Assembly (NCBI GenBank): GCA_963575745.1
Contig: CAUYUJ010017849.1
Coordinates: 481,423-541,422, forward strand
Source: Prorocentrum cordatum
Taxonomy: Eukaryota > Sar > Dinophyceae > Prorocentrales > Prorocentraceae
DNA length: 60,000 nucleotides
Reading direction: 5' to 3'
Below, one piece after another: positions 39,166 to 49,689 of this stretch. A model generated the notes under the pieces. It was not told the origin of the DNA. It searched no databases and was given only the letters and a program-made list of their open reading frames with translations. Both the position numbers and the translations under genes were made by a program. Within the stretch, counting starts at the first letter, position 1. The number at the start of each line of letters is the position of its first letter.

Positions 39166-39897
39166 AGAGGCCCCAAGATCGCACCCAGAGCGCCCAAGAG
39201 GCCTCCAAGATGGCCTCAGGACTGCCAAAGAGGCCGCCCCCAAGACGGCCCCAAGAGGGCCCAAAGAACGCCCAAGAGGCCTCTGAGACGCCCAGGCCCT
39301 GGAGCATCCCAAGAGGGCCCCAAGTCGGCTCAGATAGGCATCACAAACGGCTTCCGACGGCGTCAGACGGGCCAGGAGCCCACCAAGACGGCCGATGATG
39401 ACCCTGAGGTGGCCCAAGACGGCCCAAGAGGCCTCCAAGAGGACCTCCAGGAAGGCCCGAGGCTCGAACCATTGATGTGCCTTAGGGTGTTTGAAGAATT
39501 GTGGCATTTGCTTCTTTTAGGCCGACCGAGGGCCCGAGACGGCCCAAGAGCCCCCGGAGATCGCCCCAAGAGGCCTCCAGGATGGCCCCACCCCAGAACG
39601 GCCCAAGAGGCCCCCAAGACGGGCCCAAGAGGGCCCCAAGACGGCCAAAGAGGCCCCCAAGACACCCAAGATGGTCTCCAAGGCAGTCCAGGAGCACTCC
39701 AAGAGGGCCCCAAGTCGGCCCAGAGAGTCCCCGAAGACGGCTTCGGACGGCGTCAGACGGGCCAGGAGCCCACCAAGACTGCCAAAGAGGCTCCCGAGAA
39801 GCCTCCGAAGGCCCCCAAGAGGCCTCCAAGAGGAGAGGCTCCCAGGAAGCTCCCAGGAGGCCCCAAGAGTGTCGCCATAGGCTCCCAAAATGTCCCC

Positions 39898-39988
39898 TCT
39901 TCCTCCTCCTCCTCCTCCTCCTCCTCCTCCTCCTCCTCCTCCTTCTCTTCCTCCTCCTCCTCCACCTCCTCCTCCGCCTCCTCCTGAT
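39898..39988. repeat. (TCC)n microsatellite
   Basis: About 90 bases of TCC with TTC, CAC and CGC interruptions, immediately upstream of the hairpin copy at 40,013. Confidence 0.93.
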
Positions 39989-40089
39989 ATTCCCCGCCAT
40001 CCTCCCCCAAGTGTGCTCCGAAGGGTTTCCGCAACGGTTGGGGGAACACATGGTCCGACAGCTTGGCGGAACTCTTGCCACAACGACCG

Positions 40090-40440
40090 GCCTCAGGGGC
40101 GATTCTAGAAGGCATGGGGGCGGCGGTGATTCGCCGTCGGCGTCTTCGATCTAATCAAAATATGGCGGCGCACCAAAAACACCTACACACTTAAGCCGCT
40201 CCGCAATTGCAGCCTTGGTCAGGACGGTGCATGATCAACGCGACATCAACAGACGCTGCACGATTGTCACAATGCATCCTTAGGTGCTGCGATGATGTTC
40301 GCTCGTAGCTATGTAGTCCTGCGGTTTCAGACAGCAACATGGGGTGGAACAGCAGGAGGTGGCAGATGATAATTTGGGTATGGAGGACGATGAGTAGTAG
40401 GGAGAGGGCTAGAAGGACAATCGGAAAATATACACATCAG
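40090..40440. other. Spacer, no feature seen
   Basis: Mixed-composition sequence between the CCAAGA satellite and the ~112-bp satellite. No open frame of interest. Confidence 0.4.
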
Positions 40441-40442
40441 AA

Positions 40443-41765
40443 TTAGCATGGCGAAAGACCCAACCATATGCAGTTGTGAGTACAGCAATTGTGAATCTAT
40501 TCTTCGGTGGCGCTCCCTATGGGGCCACGAAGCGCTGTACTGGGTGGGTAAAACGCAGGGAGCAAGGGCCGTGCTGGGTGGTGGCGGACGCATGCGGGCG
40601 GTGCCATTGGGACCTTCCGTGGGGCTCCCTATGGGGCCACGAAGCGCTGTACTGGGTGGGTGAAACGCAAGGAGCAAGGGCCGTGTTGTGTGGTGGCGGG
40701 CGCATGCGGGCGGTGCTACTGGGACCTTCGGTGGAGCCCCCTTATGGGGCCACGAAGCGCTGTACAATGCGTGTGCGTGTGTGTGAAAAGCAGGGAGCAA
40801 GGGCCGTGTTGGGTGGTGGCGGGCGCACGCGGGCGGTGCCACTGGGACCTTCGGTGGAGCTCCGTTATGGGGCCACGGAACGCTGTACTGGGTGGGTGAA
40901 ACGCAGGGAGCAAGGGCTGTGCTGGGTGGTGGCGGACGCACGCGGGCGGTGCCACTGGGACCTTCGGTGGGGCCCCCTATTGGGCCACGGAGCGCTGTAC
41001 TGGGTGGGTGAAACGAAAGGGGGCAATGGCTGTACTGGGTGGTGGCGGACGCATGCGGGCGGTGCCACTGGGACCTTCGGTGGAACCCCTTTTTATGGGG
41101 CCACGAAACGGTGTACTGGGTGGGCGAAGCGCAGGGAGCAAAAACTGTGCTGGATGGTGGCGGACGCATGCGGGCGGTGCCATTGGGACCTTCCGTGGGG
41201 CTCCCTGTGGGGCCACGAAACGTTGTAATGGGCTGGCGAAGCGCAGGGAGCAAGGGCTGTGCTGGGTGGTGGCGGACGCACGCGGGCACACCCACTGAGA
41301 CCTCCGGTGGAGCCCCCTATGGGGCCACGAAGCGCTGTACTGGGTGGGTGAAACGCAAGGAGCAAGGGCTGTGCTGGGTGGTTGCGGACGCATGCGGGCG
41401 GTGTTTCTGGGACGTTCGGTGGAGCTCCTTATGGGGCCACGAAACGCTGCACTGCGTATGTGAAACGCAGGGAGCAAGGGCTGTGTTGGGTGGTGGCGGA
41501 CGCATGCGGGCGGTGCCACTACTGGGACCTTCAGTGGAGCCCCCCATGGGGCCACGAAGCCTTGTACTTGGTGGGTGAAACGCAGGGAGCAAGGGCTGTG
41601 CTGGGTGGTGGCGGACGCACGCGGGCGGTGCCACTGGGACCTTCGGTGGAGCTCCTTGTGGGGCCACAAAACGCTGTGTTTGGTTGGCGAAGCGCATGGA
41701 AGAGGGAAGACTGAGGAGGGGGGGGAAGGGGGATAAGAGGAGAGGAACGCTGGGACCGTCTCTTC
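40443..41765 (+). repeat. ~112-bp satellite with conserved flanks, about ten copies
   Basis: Units share GCTCCCTATGGGGCCACG, AAGCGCTGTACTGGGTGGGT, CGCAGGGAGCAAGGGC and a GTGGCGGACGCATGCGGGCG stretch; GCTCCCTAT recurs at 40,512 and 40,624. The left flank (40,443-40,510) has GGCGAAAGACCCAACCATAT and a CAATTG patch. The right end is purine-rich and closes with GCTGGGACCGTCTCTTC. Both flanks recur at the other arrays. Confidence 0.85.
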
Positions 41766-41767
41766 CA

Positions 41768-42680
41768 ACTTATCCTGGCGAAGGACCCAACCATATGCAA
41801 TTGCGAAGAATACAGCAATTATGCATATCTTCTTCGGTGGCGCTCCCTATGGGGCCACGAAGCGTGTGAGGGGTGTGCCGAAATGGGTGTGCGGGACGCA
41901 TGCGGGCAAACCCACTGGGACCTTCGGTGGAGCTCCCGATGGGACCACGAAACGCGTGAGGGGTGTGCCGAATTGAGTGTGCGGGACGCATGCGGGCACA
42001 CCCACTGGGACCTTCGGTGGAGCTCCCTATGGGGCCACGAAACGTGTGAGGGGTGTGCCGAAATGGGTGTGCGGGACGCATGCGGGCACACCCACTGGGG
42101 CCTTCGGTGGAGCTCCCTATGGGGCCACGAAACGTGTGAGGGGTGTGCCGAAATGTGTGTGCGGGACGCATGCGGGCACACCCACTGGGGCCTTCGGTGG
42201 AGCTCCCTATGGGGCCACGAAACGTGCGAGGGGTGTGCCGAAATGGGTGTGCGGGACGCATGCGGGCACACCCACTGGGACATTCGGTGGAGCTCCCTAT
42301 GGGGCCACCAAACGTGCGAGGGGTGTGCTGACATGGGTGTGCGGGACGCATGCGGGCACACCCACTGGGATCTTCGGTGGAGGTCCCTATGGGGCCACGA
42401 AACGTGTGAGGGGTGTGCCGAAATGGGCGTGCGGGACGCATGCGGGCACACCCACTGGGACCTTCGGTGGAGCTCCCTATGGGACCACGAAACGCGTGAG
42501 GGGTGTGCCGAAATGGGTGTGCGGGACGCATGCGGGCACACCCACTGGGACCTTCGGTGGAGCTCCCTATGGGGCCACGAAACGTGTGAGGGGTGTGCCG
42601 GAATCGGTGTGCGGGACGCATGCGGGCGCGCCCACTGGGACCTTCGGTGGAGCTCCCTATGGGGCCACGAACGTGTGAGG
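41768..42680 (+). repeat. 90-bp satellite, about ten copies
   Basis: Begins with the same flank as the previous array (TTATCCTGGCGAAGGACCCA). Units contain GCTCCCTATGGGGCCACGAA, GTGTGAGGGGTGTGCCGAAA and GTGCGGGACGCATGCGGGCA; GCTCCCTAT recurs at 42,022 and 42,112, so the period is 90. As a multiple of 3 it gives open frames on both strands, which I treat as artefacts. Confidence 0.9.
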
Positions 42681-42689
42681 TGTCACGAA

Positions 42690-43190
42690 ACGCGTGAGGG
42701 GTGTGCCGAACCAAGTGGCACGTGCGCCATGGCTCTTGCACAAAAAGGAAGGGGGAGGAGGAGGATGTGGAGGGGGAGGGGGGGGGGGGGGAGAGGATGC
42801 CAGACATCGCAGAAGGAGTGAACAAAACAGGGCCGCAAGAGGGGCTCCAGAGGGCGAGCGCGAGGAGACTCCAAGGGCCGTCCCCCGCAAGATGGCTTCA
42901 AAGACCTTTGACGGGTTCCCAGGAAGCCTCCAACTGACGCCCGAGAAGCCTACAGAGGGTTCCAAGGGGAGGCCTCCAGGGTCCAAGGAGGGCTGGGAGA
43001 AATTACTGAGCGGACTCAGCTGCTGGGGGCTCGCGGTGCAAAGTGCGCGGCGGCCTTGTGTTACGAACGCTTGTCCAAGGCAGTCGCTTTGCACGCAGAG
43101 TCTGTCGGGTGTATTCTCGGGGGCCGGCTATGCGCCACTTGAATGGGGGCCTCCCCCGCAGACCAGACTTCCGGCCCGGGGCGGCGGCGG
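42690..43190. other. Spacer after the 90-bp array
   Basis: A purine-rich, G-run stretch at about 42,745-42,795, then CCAAG-like words. No gene recognised. Confidence 0.4.
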
Positions 43191-43832
43191 CGACGACGAC
43201 GGCGACGACGGCGGCGGCGTCGGCGGCGACGGAGGGGGCACTGGGCGGGCGCTGGAGCCGCGGGGGGGGGGCGCTGAGACGGCGCGGGGGAGGGGGCGGA
43301 GCGGGGGGGGGGGGGGGGGTGCGGTGCCGAAATAAAGTGGTCGGGGCGGAGGGGGCACTGGGCGGGCGCTAGAGCCGCGGGGGGGGCGCTGAGACGGCGC
43401 GGGGGACGAGGCGGAGCGGGGAGGGGGGTGCGGTGCCGAAATAAAATTGTCGGGGCGGAGGGGGCACTGGGCGGGCGCTGGAGCCGCGGGGGGCGGCGCT
43501 GAGACGGCGCGGGGAGGTGCTGAGCGGTGGGGGGGTGTAGGGCGGTGCCGAAAAAAAGTGGTAGGGGCGGAGGAGGCACTGGGCGGGCGCTGGAGCCGCG
43601 GGGGGGCGCTGAGACGGCGCGGGGGAGGGGGCGGAGCGGGGGGGGGTGCGGTGCCGAAATAAAGTGGTCGAAGCGGAGGGGGCACTGGGCGGGCGCTGGA
43701 GCCGCGGGGGGGCGCTGAGACGGCGCGGGGGAGGGGGCGGAGCGGGGGGGGGTGCGGTGCCGAAATAAAGTGGTCGGGGCGGAGGGGGCACTGGGCGGGC
43801 GCTGGAGCCGCGGGAGGGCGCTGAGACGGAGG
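43190..43832 (+). repeat. G-rich ~107-bp tandem repeat, about six copies
   Basis: Units contain GGTGCCGAAATAAAGTGGTC, GGGCACTGGGCGGGCGCTGG, AGCCGCGGGG and GCTGAGACGGCGCGGGGG. GTGCCGAAA recurs near 43,327, 43,433, 43,543, 43,651 and 43,758. Many G runs of three or more could form quadruplexes. Confidence 0.9.
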
Positions 43833-43836
43833 GGGC

Positions 43837-43854
43837 GCATGATGATGATGATGA

Positions 43855-43896
<42 letters not shown>

Positions 43897-43917
43897 GTGA
43901 TGATGGTGATGATGGTG

Positions 43918-43975
<58 letters not shown>
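43837..43975 (+). repeat. (GAT)n microsatellite
   Basis: About 140 bases of GAT/ATG repeat with GGT interruptions, joining the G-rich array to the second 90-bp array. Confidence 0.95.
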
Positions 43976-44525
43976 GAGGTGTGCCGAAATAAATGTGCGG
44001 GGCGCATGCGGGCGGCAGCACAGGGGCCTTCGGTGGGGCTCCCTATGGAGCCACGAAACGTGTGAGGGGTGTGCCGAGATGGGTGTGCGGGACACATGCG
44101 GGCGGCAGCACTGGGGCCTTCGGTGGAGCTCCCCATGGGGCCACGAAGCGCGTGAGGTGTGTGCCGAATGAGTGTGCGGGACGCATGCGGGCGGCAGCAC
44201 TGAGGCCTTTTGTGGAGCTCCCTATGAGCCACGAAACGCGTGAGACGTGTGCCGAATTGAGTGTGCGTGACGCATGCGGGCGGCAGCACTGGGGCCTTCG
44301 GTGGAGCTCCCTATGGGGCCACGAAACGCGTGAAGGGTGTGCAGAATTGGGTGTGCGGGACGCATGCGTGCGGCAGCACTGAGGCCTTCGGTGGAGCGCC
44401 CTATGGGGCCACGAAGCGCGTGAGGGGTGTGCCGAAATCGGTGTGCGGGACCCATGCGGGCACACCCACTGGGACCTCGGGGGAGTTCCCTGTGGGGCCA
44501 CGAAACACGTGAGGGGTGTTTTCAA
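43976..44525 (+). repeat. Second 90-bp satellite array, about six copies
   Basis: Same core as the 41.8 kb array (GGTGTGCCGAA, GACGCATGCGGGCGGCAGCA, CCTTCGGTGGAGCTCCCTAT), period about 90. It opens with GTGCCGAAATAAATGTGCGG, which blends the word of the preceding G-rich repeat with the 90-bp unit. Confidence 0.85.
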
Positions 44526-44544
44526 ATTCTTTTCAACTTGAGAC

Positions 44545-45803
44545 ATGGTTTTCCAGGGTACCGTGCTTGGCCCATCATTCTGGAATGTAAACTGCTCTGA
44601 CGCGCGGGAGGCAACTTCACCTTTGGATTTCGTTGCGGCATTCGCAGATGATTTGAACTGCTGGAATGTGTTCAGCGATGCGTCCCGGGACAGCTCGGTG
44701 TTCGAATGTGCGTGCGCCTGTGAGTCTGCTTTACATGCGTACAGGTCTGCTAACCACGTGTGGTTAGAACAGTCCACGGAGAGGACGCAACTCTGAGATA
44801 CGAGTAGCCCACATGGTGGATATTTCAACATGCTCATCGTTATGTTCGACTCACGCGTGGAAGTGAATTTGGCAAAGCAACACTTTGCCACGGAAGCCGA
44901 CTGGCGTCTCCAGGCTTTCTCCGGACAAAGCGCCACTATGGTGTGAAAGACATGGTCAGATGATACAGATTTCACGTCCTGTCTTACCTGGAAGGCGCCA
45001 TTCCAGCGGTCTACCAAACCAAGGGGAAGATGTTGAAACAATCCAGCGACTTGCAATATAGTTTGCTACCAGATGTCGGCTTATCGGCAGGGTCTGCCTG
45101 TGCGAGGGCACACTCATGCCCACCCTCTGAGATACGAGTAGCCCACATGGTGGATATTTCAACATGCTCATCGTTATGTTCGACTCACGCGTGGAAGTGA
45201 ATTTGGCAAAGCAACACTTTGCCACGGAAGCCGACTGGCGTCTCCAGGCTTTCTCCGGACAAAGCGCCACTATGGTGTGAAAGACATGGTCAGATGATAC
45301 AGATTTCACGTCCTGTCTTACCTGGAAGGCCTTCAGGCTACCAAACCAAGGGGAAGATGTTGAAACAATCCAGCGACTTGCAATATAGTTTGCTACCAGA
45401 TGTCGGCTTATCGGCAGGGTCTCCTGTGCGAGGGCACACTCATGCCCACCCTGGTATGCGTCGGAACACAGCGGTTCTGGGACTGCTGTACAAGGTTGCC
45501 TCAGGCTTGGCGCATCCTGCTCTCGCAGCACTGTTCCGTCCAACTGCGGGCCATCCTGAATCGTTTGGCTTCGCTCCTGTGCAAAATTCCAACAGGAAGG
45601 CTCTGCTTGACCCAATCGAGCCCGGCCATGCAGCTATTCTACGACGGTCCATCTTTGGCATGATTCGAACGTTCTATCGGCTACCACACTACATCGTCAG
45701 CAGTCGCACCGTCCAGCTATTCCAAAAGAGACTTCAACACAAAGCCATGTCTTCGGCCAGCCAGGCTGGCAGGAGATGTTTCGCACAGGTTTGTGATTAT
45801 TAA
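44545..45803 (+). pseudogene. Degenerate non-LTR reverse transcriptase fragment
   Basis: The first frame (44545-44796) has VFQGTVLGPSFWN, the RT motif B region, then FVAAFADDLNCW, motif C with an intact FADD. After a stop, other frames give HGGYFNMLIVMFDSRVEVN and ATEADWRLQAFS, which fit the segment after the active site. From about 45,450 a frame with NTAVLGLLYKVASGLAHPAL and ILRRSIFGMIRTFYRLP fits the region behind the RT. Frameshifts, stops and an internal 334-bp duplication make it non-functional. The upstream RT domains are missing. It is a different family from the LINE at 15.6 kb, whose active site differs. Confidence 0.7.
44791..45452 (+). repeat. 334-bp tandem duplication
   Basis: CTCTGAGATACGAGTAGCCC starts at 44,791 and again at 45,125. 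The copies stay nearly identical to the CATGCCCACCCT junction; the second copy differs by a short change near 45,330 (CCTTCAGGCTACC against CCATTCCAGCGGTCTACC). The duplication lies inside the RT pseudogene. Confidence 0.9.
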
Positions 45804-45809
45804 CTTGAC

Positions 45810-46965
45810 GTCTTGCGTTCGAGTGCTGTGAGGGTTTGTCGTAGAAAAATATCACAATGAACCCGATGAGGTGTTCCAAGACTCGCCCATTCGTCGCAAA
45901 GACCACCTACAGGCCCCGAGATCTCCCCAAGACGCCCTCAAAAATCCCGAAACGTCCACAAGGAGTCCTCCAGCATGCCCATGGGGAACCACGCGTATAG
46001 GAGCTCATCCCGTTCTACACTATGCCATGTAATGCTACGCGATACAATGAAATCCTATACACAGATATGTTAAAGCAATGCTGCGCCGTGCAGTACAATG
46101 TCGCGATATGCCATGCTATACATTGCTGTGCAATGCCGTGGGGTAACATGTCATGAAATGTTGTTGTAGAGTTTCGGATGCTGCAGGGTAAAGTTTGACG
46201 CACTGTTATGCAGCGGCTGCACTGCGCTATTCTGTCATGCTGTGTGAAGCAGCCAAAAACGGCATGCATCCTGACATGCGCATGCGATTGCCGGAACAAC
46301 GCTATGTAATTACACATCCTTACCATCCTCAGAGCGCCCTGTGGCAGAGAGAAGGGGAGGAGAAGGAGGGGGCGGGGGAGGGGGAACATGCAACTACTGA
46401 ATCCGTCGCGCCCGGGCGAGCCGCGACCCGCAGCCGCAACGCCTCGACGCTATGTAACGACACATTCAACCATGGTATGATCTTTTGAGCAGGGACCGAC
46501 CGTCCCGGCATTCCTATAGGCCTACCACGACATGTGCTTAGAACCCAAACAGGATCTAAAAAAAAAACATAAAGTTCATAGAACATGAGCCCGGTGTGTT
46601 AAAACAAGACAGCCCCAGCCAGAAATGTTCTAAGAACATTTCGTGGAGACGACAACCAGTTCTTAGAACATTCTTTTGTAGCCCTATAGGCACGCCAAAG
46701 CGCTTCACCACTGCTTGCATATTTGATTCCAAGCTGTGCGATTTCCTGCCGGCTTCCCCGAGGAGCTGGGGCACATCCCGACGGCTGTCCAGTGCTGCTT
46801 CGGGCTCGAGCGCCCCAGCGCGGCGCCAGAGATCGCAGCGGACTGCCCGACACCGACAGCATCGAACCACACAAGTGCTCCCACCGTGATTGCCGCAGGT
46901 AGGGGAACGACAAATTACATAACCATACAAATTCGGAGGCCGCGCGGATTGCTCGTATCGGCGCT
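45810..46965. other. Spacer, no gene recognised
   Basis: Contains an ATGC-rich stretch at about 46,015-46,165 with repeated ATGCCATG, AATGCTGCG and ATATGCCATGC words, a few CCAAGA-type words near 45,920, and an A-run at about 46,558. No convincing ORF. Confidence 0.4.
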
Positions 46966-46971
46966 GGACCC

Positions 46972-46981
46972 ATGATGATGC

Positions 46982-47043
<62 letters not shown>
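46972..47043 (+). repeat. (ATG)n microsatellite
   Basis: About 24 ATG/GAT units with one CTG interruption. Confidence 0.95.
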
Positions 47044-47049
47044 GTGAGA

Positions 47050-48700
47050 AAAAGAACACAACTGAGGCGTGGAGCGAATGTGAACACGCATATACGAAGC
47101 TACAGCGACACCCATGCACGATGTGCTGCTCGCACGTGCTCGCTCGGAACTCTGGTGTCCACGTTGCCCACCCAACGCCCCTGGATCCTCAGAGTAGGCG
47201 GCACTTGGATAGCACATGGGCCTCGTCCTCCTCCATATCGAGCAGACTAGTCACGAGGGGCTCCTCGACCTCGGCTCCGATCGCCCGAAGCGTCTGAAGC
47301 GAAACGTGGGGAAGCGGATCATTCCAGCACGAGGCCCGTCCCCTCAAGAACACAATCGGAAAGTCAGCTGCGAAACTCATGTTAACGGCGTGATGCTAGT
47401 GATATCCATGAAAGAAAATGGTTCTCGAGCATGGTGATACTTGAACAATCTGCGGCTAGGACAACAGCTGTAGGAGTATAGGGAGGCGGAAGAAGAGGAA
47501 CCATATGAGAATGACCACGGTGGGGAATAATCTGAGGGAGGAGGAGGATGAACGTCCGTCCTAGGCAAGAGGAAGCAGCAAACCGCCGCTGGCGCGCCGC
47601 GCGCACTGCCTCACGATCTCACGGTGGGAATTGCACGAAACCTTGAGGATGTCACGCCCCCTCCTACATAGAAGGCGTAGTAGAAACGCACGGCGCGTTG
47701 TGCCACATGACGGATGGGACTGCCTTAACATTCCTCGCACCATCGACCAACTCCCTAGTCGGCACAATGGGTTCCAATCGCTGGCCCAATCGGCTATCAT
47801 GCATGGTGCCAGGCGCGACCTCATACCACGTGGTGCTCCGCGGAACATCCCCTGCAAGCGCCCCTGGTCGGAAATGTGTGCATCCATCCTGCGTTATCCG
47901 TCGGCCTGGCGCGCACGGATGCATGCGCATGCGCCGCCTCCGCCACGACTGCCGACGGAGAACGTGACAGGAATTCGCTGCAGACAGATGATGTTGACAA
48001 GGTCAGCATCCTTTCGCAAGGACTGGAAGAACCCACGCAACATACAACACACTGACTGTTGAGATCAACGGTTTCGTCAGCCGCGGTGTCGGCGCCGCCA
48101 AGTTCACGCGTCGCCAAAGACTTATCACCGCACCCGTGTCTCTGGACAATCGCCCCCCCCCCCCCCCCAGAGCTCGCGAGCGTGGCGCGCGAATGGGCTC
48201 TTCACCCTGCCAGCGCCTCCTTACTCCTCCTCCCCATGACCTGAACTGAACCCACAGTGGAGTCGACAAAACGTGCACGATACCGCTCTGGAGCTACTAC
48301 ACTCGTGACTGTGCTACCTCTGTGCCGTCGGGGAAGCGGGGTCGACGCACGACGCGGACGGCCTTCGGCGCATCCGGTCCAACACGCGGCGGCGGAATCC
48401 GATGCAGCCAGGGGGCCCGCTCAGCGGACACTGCTGGCCACATGCTCAGGATCGTAGGGCCCCCTTGCTGTGCCCATCAGGGGTGCACGAGCACAGCTCC
48501 CCGCTGGGCTGATGGGGAGATCCCACGAACGAAAACGGGTTGCTCGAGCTCTCCTTGGGAGCGACCCGAGCCGCAAAAGCTGTTTTCTGCCTGAGTCCCT
48601 CAGCTACATTTTCCCTCGCTCGCTACCAGTCGCAACGATCATCCGTTCCACCGATGCAAGCTGCATCCGTGCGGCCTGCACCTCCTCGCTTTCCGACATG
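47050..48700. other. Spacer, no gene recognised
   Basis: Short unrelated open frames on both strands and a C-run of about 17 near 48,154. Nothing resembles a known domain or RNA gene. Confidence 0.4.
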
Positions 48701-48713
48701 GCCAGCCGCCTCA

Positions 48714-49660
48714 TCACTTCTTCTGTTTCTTCTTCTTCTTCTTCTGCAGGCGCGTGAGGTCCTTCTGCGAGTCGCGCTCGATACGACCCCGAGGCGGCTG
48801 ACCCTGGCTCGCCACCGCGTCCTCGTGCTCGAACAACCTCAGCATGGCGGTCCGCAAATCCCTCGTGACGATCGGGTGGCATGGCATCTTGCTCAAGCCT
48901 CGACGGCTCGCGATCGGCGCCGCTCCGGCGCCCTGATTTTTCAGCCACTCCCCGTCCTCTTGCGGCGTCGTCGCGAGCGAGTTGGACTTCACTGTCAGAT
49001 TCGCCCTGGCCTCTCCCTCGCTGTCCTCGTCGAAGCGTGCCCGCTTGATCCTGAACGACTGGAAGATGTCGCCCGTCAATTACGGCAGCTCCTCCAGGCC
49101 GTGGTTCAGCAGGTACATGACGTGCTGCGCCAGCGTGACCTGCTCGCCCTTCGCCCTTCCACGGTTGAGGGGCGGTTCAACACTGCCTTCGCGATCTGAA
49201 TGCGAGGACAGCCGAGCTCCGCTGGTGTGTGCAGCCTCGACTCCACCGCCTCGTTGTGCTCTTTGCCACTGGCCTCGCCCGCCTGGACCGTCTCGCTCTT
49301 CCCGGGTATCAGCCTGGAGTCCAGCGCCGCTCCCTCCAGCGACCTCTGCCCCTGCGTCAGGCTCGGCACCCCCCTCTGGAGCCTGGCCGCCATCTCGTCG
49401 TCGAACGAGTTGTTGGTGGCACGCCCCTCTTCACCATTCCCGTCGGGCTTCTTCCTTGCGGTCCTCCTGGTCTTGCCCTTGTTTTCCTTTCCGCAATCCA
49501 CCATCATCTTGTCCGCTTCGCCCTTCTGCGCCTTGGGATCGGGTGTCGATGCTGCGCCCGTCGCCCCCATGGTCTCCAGCCTCGGGCGCCGCTGGGTTCC
49601 CGTCAAGGTGCCCCCTGTCAGGAAGACGATGGGCTTGGCGCCTTCAGTGGGCGCCTCCAT
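48714..49660 (-). pseudogene. Unidentified decayed protein-coding region
   Basis: Read on the minus strand. An open frame starting MEAPTEGAKPIVFLTGG (ATG at 49,660) runs through a Lys/Arg-rich part, a DDEMAARLQRG stretch and PRIQIAKAVLNRPSTVEG. Near 49,135 the sensible reading shifts frame to KGEQVTLAQHVMYLLNHGLE, meets TAA at 49,080-49,082, and continues as GDIFQSFRIKRARFDED, then an Arg/Glu-rich helix and a terminal poly-Lys. The charged, helical composition and the shared frame across the stop suggest a real protein that has decayed. I do not recognise the family. It lies divergently upstream of the third retroelement and could belong to another element. Confidence 0.45.
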
Positions 49661-49689
49661 CGCTCTCAGGTGTGAGCGAGAGGCCAATG

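Larger units (their letters stand above)
34440..40000 (+). repeat. CCAAGAGG / CCAAGACGGCC short-period satellite with embedded modules
   Basis: The whole stretch is dominated by CCAAGA words about 10-12 bases apart, alternating CCCAAGAGG and CCAAGACGG or CCAAGATGG. Longer modules interrupt it: module A (35.45-36.1 kb), module B (about 36.35-36.8, 37.7-38.2, 38.75-39.2 kb and partly 39.4-39.5 kb) and GTTCCCCGA hairpins (37.2, 37.4, 37.6, 38.6, 40.0 kb). Long open frames follow from the lack of stop-forming words and are not taken as genes. Confidence 0.8.

Noticed and set aside
26010-42680. Regular arrays resembling a CRISPR
   Set aside because: No unique spacers, units are tandem and complete, no cas genes, and the setting is eukaryotic.
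41770-42825. ORFs of 230-350 codons on both strands in the 90-bp arrays
   Set aside because: A 90-base period preserves frame on both strands, so the ORFs are expected artefacts.
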